This document shows, piece by piece, positions 28,655 through 37,432 of a DNA stretch of 64,000 nt. Under the pieces are notes generated by a model that searched no databases, had not been told where the DNA came from, and saw nothing but the letters and a program-made list of their open reading frames with translations. Source of the stretch: a bacterium (lineage in GTDB: Bacteria; SAR324; XYD2-FULL-50-16); the NCBI GenBank assembly GCA_018829445.1, contig JAHJTV010000006.1, forward strand, positions 124,001-188,000, in the 5' to 3' direction. Numbering within the stretch: position 1 is the first letter of the stretch; the number at the start of each line of letters is the position of its first letter. Made by a program: the position numbers and the translations under genes.

Positions 28655-29527
28655 ATGAATACGTTTATAAAAAGCCTGTTTTTCTTATATGGCTTGATTT
28701 TTCTGACATCAACACAGGTATTGTCCGGTGAATTTGATCCCATTACCAGTTATGGAAACGATATCTCAATTTTGATGATCTTTCCTATTTTCTTTTTGGG
28801 ATTATTGACCTTTTTTGTGATAAAAATAGGATTTAATAAAAAGCCCACCAAACAATTGGGTTTTATTTCTATTACCCCTCACAGGCCCCAAAAATTTTAC
28901 GCATTAAGTGAGAACGTTCAAAACATGGTTCCAATTGTTGAATATTTGGCCGATGAACAAACAAATGTCTATAGCAATCTCAGTAAGATAACCTTAACCA
29001 GCAAACCATCGGGAGTCTTTCTGGAAGACAAAAACTATAAGATTTCGGTTTTGATTAATCGTCGCCGTTCAAGGCGGTGTATGCTCAATGATGGTGATAT
29101 TCTTGATATGGGGGAACTGACGATTATGTTCCAATCCCCTGACAGCAAATCATCAAAACGCGAATTCCAATCTCATACCTCCGGTCACGCTATTCCCAGG
29201 GCAAGAAGGACTAACAGTCGAATCATGAAGAATTGCCCTAGTTTAATTCCGGCAGATCCAAGACAAAAAGTTTATTACCTGACCAAGAATATCACTTTGA
29301 TCGGCAGGTCTGAAATTAACGATCTGATACCCAAATCTAAGGCAGTTTCTCCCATGCATTCGAGAATCGAGAAAGTAGCCGGAAAATATAAACTGGTTGA
29401 TTTAAGCAGTCATCAAGGCACATTTGTCAATGGCCGACGTGTAGATGCCAAATTCTTGCAGGATAATGATGAGATCTCTTTTGAGTCTATAAAGTATACC
29501 TTTTCTGCATCCGGTAAAGCACGTTAG
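28655..29527 (+). CDS. Membrane-anchored FHA protein
   Basis: The 290-residue protein has a signal peptide (1-24), then a membrane helix at about 38-60, a middle region of about 100 residues that may be a degenerate FHA fold (with NDGDILDMGELTIMFQ), and a clear C-terminal FHA domain (about 205-288): TLIGRSEINDLIP, SPMHSRIEKVAGKYKLVDL, GTFVNGRRV and LQDNDEISF. Here the binding-loop Arg and the SxxH motif are kept. It probably works with the preceding membrane FHA protein. No pathway can be named from the sequence. Confidence 0.7.
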   Translation: MNTFIKSLFFLYGLIFLTSTQVLSGEFDPITSYGNDISILMIFPIFFLGLLTFFVIKIGFNKKPTKQLGFISITPHRPQKFYALSENVQNMVPIVEYLADEQTNVYSNLSKITLTSKPSGVFLEDKNYKISVLINRRRSRRCMLNDGDILDMGELTIMFQSPDSKSSKREFQSHTSGHAIPRARRTNSRIMKNCPSLIPADPRQKVYYLTKNITLIGRSEINDLIPKSKAVSPMHSRIEKVAGKYKLVDLSSHQGTFVNGRRVDAKFLQDNDEISFESIKYTFSASGKAR

Positions 29528-29582
29528 ATCAAAAACAAACTATCAAAATGAATTAATTACCAAATTACTAATATTAAAAAGA

Positions 29583-30782
29583 ATGAACATGGAAGAAAAG
29601 AGATACGATCTACCCAATGGATTTCTTTGTTCCGGAATATCGGCTGGAATAAAAGAGGAAAAAGGAAAAAAAGATCTTGGATTAATCTACACTAAAGATG
29701 AAGCAATTCTTGGTGCGGTCTATACTCAGAACAGGTTTCCTTCCGCTCATGTTCAATACTGCAGAAGTCTGACCCCTAGCGACAGGTTCAGGGCTTTGAT
29801 CATCAATTCCGGAAACGCCAACGCTGCAACCGGTACCCGTGGTTTGGAAGCCAACCTGGAAATGGCACTCTCCTTGGCAGGCCAACTTAGGGTTGAACCA
29901 AACCAAGTATTTACTTCTTCCACCGGGATTATTGGTCATCAGTTGCCGATTGACAAGATAGCCTCTTCAATACCCTGTTTGGTTGAAGGATTAACTCCCG
30001 ATTGCCAGTCGGTGGCGGAAGCGATTATGACCACTGATACCAAGTTGAAACTGGCGCGTGAGAACATGAGTGTAAAGGGTAAAGAATACACCGTAATCGG
30101 TTTTGCAAAAGGTTCAGGAATGATTCATCCGAACATGGCAACCATGCTTGCTTATGTTCTTACGGACGCTCCCCTGCCTTATAGCGCGATTCAAGCTGTC
30201 ACTGAAGAGATCAGCAAAAAAAGTTTTAATTGTGTGAGTGTTGACGGTGATACCTCTACAAATGATTCCTTTTATTTAATTTCCTCAAATCCGGTTTCCG
30301 AGATCGACGAGAATTCATTGGATATCATAAAAAGTGGATTCTCCAAGGTAGCCATATCACTTGCAAAACAAATTGCAGGAGACGGAGAGGGTGCAAAGCA
30401 TTTAGTCGAAGTAAGAATTGCTGAATCTCCTTCAAAAGAGATAGCAAGAAACCTGATGAACGCGATATTGACTTCAAACCTGGTTAAAACAGCGATTCAT
30501 GGCAATGATCCCAATTGGGGAAGAATCCTGATGGCAGCCGGCAACGGGCTTCCAAAAAACTGGAATGACATCAACCCTCCTGTGTCAATCAAAATACAGT
30601 CCGTTCCTGTGTTTATCAATGGTGAACCAGCCTCATTTGATGCAAAAAAACTCTCTGAAAAAATGTCTCAATTTGAAGTTTTAATTGAATTTTTTCTACA
30701 CAGTGGCCATTATTCTTTGACAGGCTGGGGATGTGATTTCAGTAAAGAGTACGTCAGCATCAATGCCCACTATTCTACATAG
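29583..30782 (+). CDS. argJ: Bifunctional ornithine acetyltransferase / N-acetylglutamate synthase ArgJ
   Basis: The 399-residue protein has the ArgJ signatures: NSGNANAATG in the alpha part, the self-cleavage and catalytic site KGSGMIHPNMATMLAYVLTD (the Thr of ATML becomes the N-terminal nucleophile of the beta chain), DGDTSTNDS and NWGRILMAAG. ArgJ moves the acetyl group from N-acetylornithine to glutamate, recycling it in arginine synthesis; some forms also use acetyl-CoA. Two near starts (29583 and the ATG two codons later) are possible. pdxB follows after 80 bases. Confidence 0.95.
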   Translation: MNMEEKRYDLPNGFLCSGISAGIKEEKGKKDLGLIYTKDEAILGAVYTQNRFPSAHVQYCRSLTPSDRFRALIINSGNANAATGTRGLEANLEMALSLAGQLRVEPNQVFTSSTGIIGHQLPIDKIASSIPCLVEGLTPDCQSVAEAIMTTDTKLKLARENMSVKGKEYTVIGFAKGSGMIHPNMATMLAYVLTDAPLPYSAIQAVTEEISKKSFNCVSVDGDTSTNDSFYLISSNPVSEIDENSLDIIKSGFSKVAISLAKQIAGDGEGAKHLVEVRIAESPSKEIARNLMNAILTSNLVKTAIHGNDPNWGRILMAAGNGLPKNWNDINPPVSIKIQSVPVFINGEPASFDAKKLSEKMSQFEVLIEFFLHSGHYSLTGWGCDFSKEYVSINAHYST

Positions 30783-30862
30783 ATCTTTCTGAAAACAATC
30801 ATTTAACGCCGGATTCCTTTTTTATTGCCTTCAATCTTAACCTGACCAGCCGATTTTCATCC

Positions 30863-31993
30863 ATGAATTTTTTAATCGATAAGGGTATTCTATATGCGGA
30901 TGAGGCTTTTTCCACTATTGGTGATGTGTGTCTGCAAACCGGAGAGAGCATTGCCCGGGAATCTGTTAAAAATATCGATGTTCTGGTATTGCGAACAACA
31001 ACAAAAGTTAACAGGGATCTGTTAGAGGGGAGTCGGGTAAAATACGTTGCCACTGCCACCAGTGGTAGTGACCATGTTGATAAGAAATACCTGAAGGCTA
31101 AAGGAATTGGTTTTGCAGCTGCTCCCGGCTGTAATGCCGAAGCTGTTGCGGAGTTCGTGATTAATGCCCTGCTTCGATTATCAAATCGTAACGGTTTTGA
31201 CCTGGACAATAAAACACTTGGAATAATCGGGGCTGGACATGCCGGTTCAGCACTTGAGCGAAAGGCAGGCCTGCTGGGATTAAAATGTTTATTAAATGAT
31301 CCTCCACTCTTTGAACAAACAAAACTGAATAAATATCTGCCTATTCAGGAAGTGATCCGTCGATCAGATATAATCTCTCTGCACGTTCCATTAATTAAAA
31401 CGGGGCACCACCCCACCCATTATTTGATAAACGAGTCGACAATTGAACTCTTTAAAAAGGGAACAATTCTGATAAATACCAGTCGAGGCGGAGTGGTTCA
31501 GGAATCAGCCATATGTAAAAACAGGAGTCAAATAGGTCCAATCATTACGGATGTATGGGAGAATGAACCTGCCATTAGCACCACAACATTAGGATTTTCG
31601 GATATAGCGACGCCACACGTCGCAGGTTATTCCCTTGAAGGTAAAATCAAAGCTACCGAAATGGCTTATGAAAATGTCTGCCATTTTTTTAAGTTGAAAC
31701 CAACTTGGGAGTCTCCCAGAAAACAGGCTGACAATAAAACAAGAATCAGAATAACCGGAACTGGTTTCAAGACGGCTCTTACCCAACTGATGGAAAAGAC
31801 CTATGATATCTTCTACGATGACGAAGCGTTAAGGAAAATATCCTGTCATAAAACACCACAGGAGTATTTTTCTTCTTTGCGAAACCATTATGCTTTCAGG
31901 CATGAATTCTCGTCAATCAGAGTTTATTTTGAGAAGGTACTTTCGTCCGGAAACAAAAACCTGGTCCGTAGCCTGGGTTTTATTGTCGAATAG
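30863..31993 (+). CDS. pdxB: Erythronate-4-phosphate dehydrogenase PdxB
   Basis: The 376-residue protein is a D-2-hydroxyacid dehydrogenase with the NAD-binding TLGIIGAGHAGSAL, a catalytic TSRGG Arg region, DVWENEP and the His in ATPHVAGYS. Features specific to PdxB are HVPLIKTGHHPTHYLI, ATPHVAGYSLEGK and a C-terminal dimerisation domain of about 90 residues absent from general family members. PdxB oxidises 4-phospho-D-erythronate in the DXP-dependent pyridoxal phosphate pathway. The ribosome site before ATG 30863 is weak. PdxB is best known from gamma-proteobacteria. Confidence 0.88.
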   Translation: MNFLIDKGILYADEAFSTIGDVCLQTGESIARESVKNIDVLVLRTTTKVNRDLLEGSRVKYVATATSGSDHVDKKYLKAKGIGFAAAPGCNAEAVAEFVINALLRLSNRNGFDLDNKTLGIIGAGHAGSALERKAGLLGLKCLLNDPPLFEQTKLNKYLPIQEVIRRSDIISLHVPLIKTGHHPTHYLINESTIELFKKGTILINTSRGGVVQESAICKNRSQIGPIITDVWENEPAISTTTLGFSDIATPHVAGYSLEGKIKATEMAYENVCHFFKLKPTWESPRKQADNKTRIRITGTGFKTALTQLMEKTYDIFYDDEALRKISCHKTPQEYFSSLRNHYAFRHEFSSIRVYFEKVLSSGNKNLVRSLGFIVE

Positions 31994-32430
31994 CCTGGCA
32001 GTTCAAACGCTGTAGACTGTTGTTTATACCTCGAAAATGTAGTGATTGGCTTGTGGTTATCAGCAAATTTGAGTTTTGGCGCATTGTTTTTTGCTCTAAG
32101 ACGGTTTGGTTGTGGACTGACGAAACAATGCCGGCTAAAAAACAGAACCGACCAATATTCAATCTGCTTAATCCGTGTGGTAAACGTAAAGAATGGTCTA
32201 GTATTAAAATCATTTAACTGTTATTGTATCTTCAAAAAAAGGTACAAAATATCATGCTGAGATTAGGGGATATGACATGATGTTTTGATTGTTACGTTTC
32301 TGCTTTTTTGAAGAGGATGTTATACTACTTTGAGAGAGATTTCTGTCAGGGAAAAATTTTGCAGTCACTTCAGAATTACAATGGCACTTGTAAAACGGTA
32401 AATCCTTCACTTCTAGCTTGATATCTAAAA
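31994..32430. other. Intergenic region upstream of the rodZ-like gene, nothing recognised
   Basis: The 437 bases contain only short overlapping ORFs without family signatures or ribosome sites. I call no gene or structure here. Confidence 0.35.
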
Positions 32431-33270
32431 ATGACAAATAGTAAAGCGACTCAACAGCCAAATGATCTGAAAAATATTGGCCTTATCCTTAAGAAGAAAA
32501 GAGAGGAACTGTCATATACACTGGAGCATGTTTCAGAAATAACCAGAATAACTTTGACCTGTCTAAGAAACATTGAGGATGGAAACATGTCTGCCCTTCC
32601 GGGGCTTGTTTTTATCAGAGGATTCATTCGTAATTATGCGAAGTTATTAGGACTTGAAAGCGATTGGATGATTGAAGCTCTGAATCAGGTCTATAGTGCG
32701 GGAGATGATAAACAACATCCCAAATCCGAGCAACACCAAAGAGAGATAGGTAAGAGTGATAAACCCAATAACAATCTCGTCTATTATTTCATGGGTGCAG
32801 CTGCGGTCGTTGGTTTACTAATAGTGGCAATCATTATTTATAAAAGACCAATGGATAGGTTAAACCTGAACCAGGAATCGGTGGAAACCATACAGGCAGT
32901 AGCTTCTCAAAATGAATCTGTGGAATCTAAACCGCTAGGAATAATTATTCCCGAAGAGGAGATAGTACAACCGAAAACAGCGCCTGTTGTCACACCTGTA
33001 ATCAGCCCCCTCTCACTGACCTTGGTTGCAGCGGAGGATGAATGGATCAGGCTGGCCATTGATAATCAGGATCCATTTGAACTCAAACTTAAGAAGAATG
33101 AAAAATATGAATGGCCTGCTGAAGAAGAGTATTCCCTGATTATGACAACTGGTAAAACAGCCTCTGTTCATTTAAATGGAGAAGAGATAGTAGATCGTGA
33201 AAATTACTTAAATAAACTTTTTGAAGCAAAACTCAATAAGTTTACATTGAAACAGATAAATAATCGCTAG
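32431..33270 (+). CDS. rodZ: RodZ-like cytoskeletal membrane protein
   Basis: The 279-residue protein has an N-terminal Cro/C1-type helix-turn-helix (about residues 14-88) with the RodZ pattern IGLILKKKREELSYTLEHV, ...LRNIEDGNMSALPGLVFIRGF...YAKLLGL. One membrane helix follows at 116-137, then a linker and a periplasmic beta domain of DUF4115 type (about 190-265, LTLVAAEDEWIRLAID). RodZ links MreB to the membrane and supports rod shape. No mreB or ispG is adjacent. Confidence 0.85.
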   Translation: MTNSKATQQPNDLKNIGLILKKKREELSYTLEHVSEITRITLTCLRNIEDGNMSALPGLVFIRGFIRNYAKLLGLESDWMIEALNQVYSAGDDKQHPKSEQHQREIGKSDKPNNNLVYYFMGAAAVVGLLIVAIIIYKRPMDRLNLNQESVETIQAVASQNESVESKPLGIIIPEEEIVQPKTAPVVTPVISPLSLTLVAAEDEWIRLAIDNQDPFELKLKKNEKYEWPAEEEYSLIMTTGKTASVHLNGEEIVDRENYLNKLFEAKLNKFTLKQINNR

Positions 33271-33361
33271 CAGCTATCTTCAACCAACCAAATCTTCGTC
33301 CAAGTTCTCCATTTCATTATTGGATAAGTAATGAAAAACCGAAAACAGGTGAAAAAAGAAA

Positions 33362-34627
33362 ATGAAAGCACTTGTATTAGCAGCCGCAAAAAGCAAAAAA
33401 CTGTCCCCCTTTTCTGATACAAGACCAAAGTCGATGATAACAATCTCTGGCAGACCCATTCTGGAAACCATTCTTAACCAGATTGGTGACAGCGGTATCA
33501 AGGAGGTCTGGCTTGTAGTCAATCATCAGAAGGATATTATCCAGGATTACTTCAAATATGGAAAATCTCTTGGAATAAAAATCGACTACATTTACCAGGA
33601 AGAGGAAAAAGGCATCGGTCATGCTGTATCTCTGTGCGAAGACGTTATCGGTGATGACAGTCATTTTATGTTGATCTATGGTGATGCGTTAATGTCCGGA
33701 AACCCTTTTTCCCATTTGCTTTCCAGATTTTCCAGGTCTTCTTCCAATTCATTGGCGACTATCAGTCATCCCCTATCCGATGGGTTTTATGGCAATATTT
33801 ACCTTAGCCATGATATGAAAATATCAAAACTGGTAGAAAGGCCGGAAAGTAAAAGGCTCTCCAACTATATTTTTGGTGGAAGTTTTATTTTGGAGCAGGG
33901 GTGTTTCGAATTTCTGAAGTCAAATAATCATGATATGGTCGCTTTCTATCATCACTTGATCGATCAAAAGAGTATGGATGCCTGTTTATGGGAAGACTCC
34001 TGGATAGACATCAGCCGACCCTGGCACATCCTGGCTGCCAATCAAATGATGATGAATCCCTGGAACACTTCAATCATTCCGGAAACGGTTATTATTGATC
34101 AGAATGTAAATATCAAAGGAGTGGTCCATTTTGGAGAAAACGTCCATGTCAGCTCAGGCACAACTATAGTGGGACCCTGTTATATCGGTAACAATGTCTA
34201 TATTGGAAATAATGCTTTGATCAGAAAAAATTCATCCATTGGTCCAAACTGTAAGATCGGTTACGGCACTGAAATTAAAAACGCCGTTCTTTTTGGGAAC
34301 TCGAATGTTGGCAGGTTATCATTCATTGGAGACAGCGTTTTGGGTGAGAATGTACAATTGGGATCAAATACTGTCACCGTGAACTATAATACTCTGGGCG
34401 AGGCAATATTTTATAATCCGTTGGATGGGAAAGCCATTGATACTAAACTGGAGAAACTGGGTGCGTTTATCGGCGACAATTCGATCGTTGGAACCGGGCA
34501 TAGAATTGCACCGGGTACGCCTCTCCCGCCTGGAACAACCATTCCCGATTGGGTTTCGATATCTCATTCAACCCTTTCAAAAGCAGAAATAGTTCAAAAA
34601 CCAGGGAAATTATATACACACCAATGA
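33362..34627 (+). CDS. Sugar-1-phosphate nucleotidylyltransferase/acyltransferase, archaeal GlmU-like
   Basis: The 421-residue protein joins an NDP-sugar pyrophosphorylase domain (about 1-230) to a left-handed beta-helix with hexapeptide repeats (about 240-400), as in archaeal-type GlmU proteins. It ends with a typical trimer-facing GTGHRIAPGTPLPPGT. Placement before glmS supports work on glucosamine-1-phosphate to UDP-GlcNAc. The normally Gly-rich nucleotide loop (LAAGxGxR) reads LAAAKSKKLSP here, with both glycines and the Arg replaced, while RPKSM is kept. The transferase half may therefore be altered or inactive. Bacterial GlmU normally has the canonical loop. Confidence 0.75.
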   Translation: MKALVLAAAKSKKLSPFSDTRPKSMITISGRPILETILNQIGDSGIKEVWLVVNHQKDIIQDYFKYGKSLGIKIDYIYQEEEKGIGHAVSLCEDVIGDDSHFMLIYGDALMSGNPFSHLLSRFSRSSSNSLATISHPLSDGFYGNIYLSHDMKISKLVERPESKRLSNYIFGGSFILEQGCFEFLKSNNHDMVAFYHHLIDQKSMDACLWEDSWIDISRPWHILAANQMMMNPWNTSIIPETVIIDQNVNIKGVVHFGENVHVSSGTTIVGPCYIGNNVYIGNNALIRKNSSIGPNCKIGYGTEIKNAVLFGNSNVGRLSFIGDSVLGENVQLGSNTVTVNYNTLGEAIFYNPLDGKAIDTKLEKLGAFIGDNSIVGTGHRIAPGTPLPPGTTIPDWVSISHSTLSKAEIVQKPGKLYTHQ

Positions 34628-34835
34628 AGACCAGGATCAATTTGCTTTGGAAAGACTATTAAAAACAAGGATTGCCTCGGATGTCTTTTATTAACAGGTA
34701 CCCGTAATCTAACACTGGTTTGGAAATATCATTGAAGAATAAACGTTTATACTGCTTTTAACGGTTAGTTGTACAAACCCGTTTAAAAGCAAGTTTTTCA
34801 AATCAGATAATAAGTAATGGTGGTAAAGGTAAAAC

Positions 34836-36656
34836 ATGTGTGGAATAAGTGCAATAGCAAGCCATAAACCTGTGGCAGCAAAGTTACTGACAGCTCTTCA
34901 AAACCTTGAATATCGCGGATATGATTCATGTGGTATGGCACTGCTTCATGAGGGGCAGTTGTCACTTCGGAAGAATGTGGGAGCGGTTGACGAGGTGGAT
35001 GCCTTAGAAAAATTCAGGAAAATGGAAGGTTCCCTGGGAATTGCCCATACCAGATGGGCTACTCATGGGGGCGTTACTAAAGAGAATTCCCATCCCCATT
35101 ATTCAAATGATAAAAAGTTTGTGATTGTCCATAACGGCATACTCTCAAATTACCAACAGATACAGCGTGATTTAAAGTCAAAGGGCTACCGTTTCTTATC
35201 GGAAACGGATACGGAAGTGTTTTCCAATCTTGTTCAGGAAGAATACAAACAGGCTGAAAATGTAGAAACTGCCTTCTGCAATGCAATTGACAAGCTTCAA
35301 GGATCCTATGCCATTGCCATGATTACCACGCATCAACCGGACACAATTTTCGCGGTCAAAAAAGATTCTCCATTGGTTCTGGGAATCAATGATGGTGTTA
35401 ATTATGTTAGTTCCGATATCAATGCGTTTATTGCTGAAACCAGGGATACTATCATCCTGGATGATATGGAATACCTGCTTGTTAAGAATGATAATTATGT
35501 TATCAAAAATCTGCTAACCAGAAAGGAAAAATCAAAGCAGGTCATCACGGTACAATGGGACAGGCAGACAGCACAAATGGGCGGGTTCTCCCACTACATG
35601 TTGAAAGAGATATTTGATCAACCACAAACCGTTCGCAATGCTTTACATGTTCCCAATGAGCAGATTCAAACAATAGCAGGAAAATTCATCGAGAAAGAAC
35701 AATCCTTTTGTGTTGGTGTAGGTACCACCTATTATGTTGCCATGGTGGGAACTTATCTGTTTTCAAAATACGCAAATCTTTATGTTCCCAGTATATCTGC
35801 AGACGAATTTCCCACGTTAATCCCCGTGAACAAGGATAATCATGTGCTGTTTTTCTCACAAAGCGGTGAGACCTATGATACAAGAATGGCAATCCGTAAA
35901 GCCAGAAATTGTGGAGCAGCCACTTCAGCTGTGGTCAATGTAGTTGGTTCTTCCATCAGTCAGGAAGTCGATGATTGTATTTTCCAGGGATCGGGACCGG
36001 AAATATGTGTTGTTTCTACCAAAGCCGCAGTTTCCCAGATCATCATTTTGTGGCGGATTGCATTGGAAGTCGGAGTGCTCCGCAACCACCTCAGCCGTAA
36101 AGATGCAGATGCATTTCAGGGCAGATTTTTTAAGTTTTCTGAAACCATTGGACAGGTATTAAATGAAGAATCAGGCTTCATTCGCGACCTGGCCTCAAAA
36201 ACCAGTCGCGTTAGGAACTGGCTGTTTATGGGAAAAGGAATCTACTACCCAATCGCTTTGGAATCAGCGTTGAAGATGAAAGAAGTCACCTATTTGCATG
36301 CTGAAGGATTACCGGCCGGTTTCTTGAAGCATGGAACCCTGGCAATGGTGGATGAAGAGATGTACAGCCTCTTTTTTCTTCCGTATAAGGATGACTCGGA
36401 CCTTTATAACTCGACCTTAATGTCAATTGAGGAAGTAAAAGCTCGAAACGGAAAGGTCGTCGCCTTCTGTGCGGAAGATGATGATGAGATTAAAAAACTC
36501 CTTGATTTTGGACTGATTATTCCTAAAACAGATCCGGAATTGACCCCTTTGATTCAATTGATTATGGCCCAGTTATTCTCATATTATTCTGCGCTCAATT
36601 TAGGTCTGAATATAGATAAACCTCGAAATCTGGCAAAATCCGTTACGGTTGGATGA
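34836..36656 (+). CDS. glmS: Glutamine--fructose-6-phosphate aminotransferase GlmS
   Basis: The 606-residue protein starts MCGISAI with the Cys (residue 2, exposed as Cys1) that hydrolyses glutamine, then LEYRGYDSCG, HTRWATHG and the HNGILSNY loop. Two SIS domains follow, with FFSQSGETYDT and STKAAVSQ, and the C-terminus NLAKSVTVG is typical of GlmS. It makes glucosamine-6-phosphate, the entry to UDP-GlcNAc, peptidoglycan and LPS. No glmS ribozyme was seen upstream. The GlmU-like gene lies upstream and a HAD phosphatase overlaps its last 4 bases. Confidence 0.97.
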   Translation: MCGISAIASHKPVAAKLLTALQNLEYRGYDSCGMALLHEGQLSLRKNVGAVDEVDALEKFRKMEGSLGIAHTRWATHGGVTKENSHPHYSNDKKFVIVHNGILSNYQQIQRDLKSKGYRFLSETDTEVFSNLVQEEYKQAENVETAFCNAIDKLQGSYAIAMITTHQPDTIFAVKKDSPLVLGINDGVNYVSSDINAFIAETRDTIILDDMEYLLVKNDNYVIKNLLTRKEKSKQVITVQWDRQTAQMGGFSHYMLKEIFDQPQTVRNALHVPNEQIQTIAGKFIEKEQSFCVGVGTTYYVAMVGTYLFSKYANLYVPSISADEFPTLIPVNKDNHVLFFSQSGETYDTRMAIRKARNCGAATSAVVNVVGSSISQEVDDCIFQGSGPEICVVSTKAAVSQIIILWRIALEVGVLRNHLSRKDADAFQGRFFKFSETIGQVLNEESGFIRDLASKTSRVRNWLFMGKGIYYPIALESALKMKEVTYLHAEGLPAGFLKHGTLAMVDEEMYSLFFLPYKDDSDLYNSTLMSIEEVKARNGKVVAFCAEDDDEIKKLLDFGLIIPKTDPELTPLIQLIMAQLFSYYSALNLGLNIDKPRNLAKSVTVG

Positions 36657-37366
36657 TTGATCCCGAAGACTATAAACTCCACATTTTTGATCTGGATGAT
36701 ACCCTGGTAAATACCAGCTATTCTTACACAATTGCTCAGGAATCAGCAATTCGTGATACTTTCCCTCAAATACCTTCAGACGCTATTACTGCCCTACTGC
36801 CTGTTTTAAAATGGATGTGCAGGCAATTTGGTTCGGGCAATATTTCCGAATATATGAGTGCTTTTTTAAAAAGCCGGCCAGATCTGTTTGCAGTCGATTC
36901 GGACATACTGGAACTTATTTTGGATAGATACAAATGTTCGTTTAATACTGAGTTCAAATGTTTTAATGGGGCTATTTCCTATATTCAATACTTAAAAAAA
37001 ACCGATAAAAAACTTGCACTTGTCAGCAATGGGATTGTGGCGTCTCAATTTGAAAAACTTCGAACAACGGGTCTTGACAGTTTTTTCCCCGCACCTCTGT
37101 GTTATATATCCGGTGCCTATCCCTCTAATTTTAAAAAACCATCTCCTCATATGCTGGAACAAGCCTGTCAGTATGTCGGTGTTTCTCCACCAGAAGTTGT
37201 ATTTTATGGAAATAGTGTGGGAGACATTTTAGCCGGCAACCTGGCAGGAGTGACAACCGTGCATTTTTCCGAATCGACGCCTATCCCTGGAGACCTACCA
37301 GCCATAGCAAGACCGGATTATACCATTGAGAACTGGACAGAATTGATGGATTTTAAAAAAGGATGA
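36653..37366 (+). CDS. HAD-superfamily phosphatase, coupled to glmS
   Basis: The 237-residue protein has the four HAD motifs: IFDLDDTLVN with nucleophile Asp13 and Asp15, LVSNG, the Lys in FKKPSPHM and YGNSVGDILAGNLAG. A helical cap lies between motifs 1 and 2, as in phosphoglycolate-phosphatase-like enzymes. It begins in an ATGA overlap with the glmS stop, so the two are translationally coupled. A sugar-phosphate substrate is plausible from context but not shown. Confidence 0.85.
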   Translation: MIDPEDYKLHIFDLDDTLVNTSYSYTIAQESAIRDTFPQIPSDAITALLPVLKWMCRQFGSGNISEYMSAFLKSRPDLFAVDSDILELILDRYKCSFNTEFKCFNGAISYIQYLKKTDKKLALVSNGIVASQFEKLRTTGLDSFFPAPLCYISGAYPSNFKKPSPHMLEQACQYVGVSPPEVVFYGNSVGDILAGNLAGVTTVHFSESTPIPGDLPAIARPDYTIENWTELMDFKKG

Positions 37367-37382
37367 AGGTTGGAATGGCCAA

Positions 37383-37406
37383 GGGTAGATTTTTTACCAT
37401 CTACCC
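37383..37406. terminator. Hairpin between convergent HAD and flagellin genes
   Basis: GGGTAGAT (37383-37390) and ATCTACCC (37399-37406) form a perfect 8-bp stem around an 8-base loop. It lies 17 bases after the phosphatase stop and 27 bases from the flagellin stop on the other strand, so it could serve both. There is no outside T-tract. Confidence 0.5.
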
Positions 37407-37432
37407 TGTGGTCAAACAGAAATGATCTTTAA

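Noticed and set aside
34628..34835. glmS ribozyme or riboswitch before glmS
   Set aside because: The 200-base gap shows no ribozyme core or conserved pairing that I could recognise.
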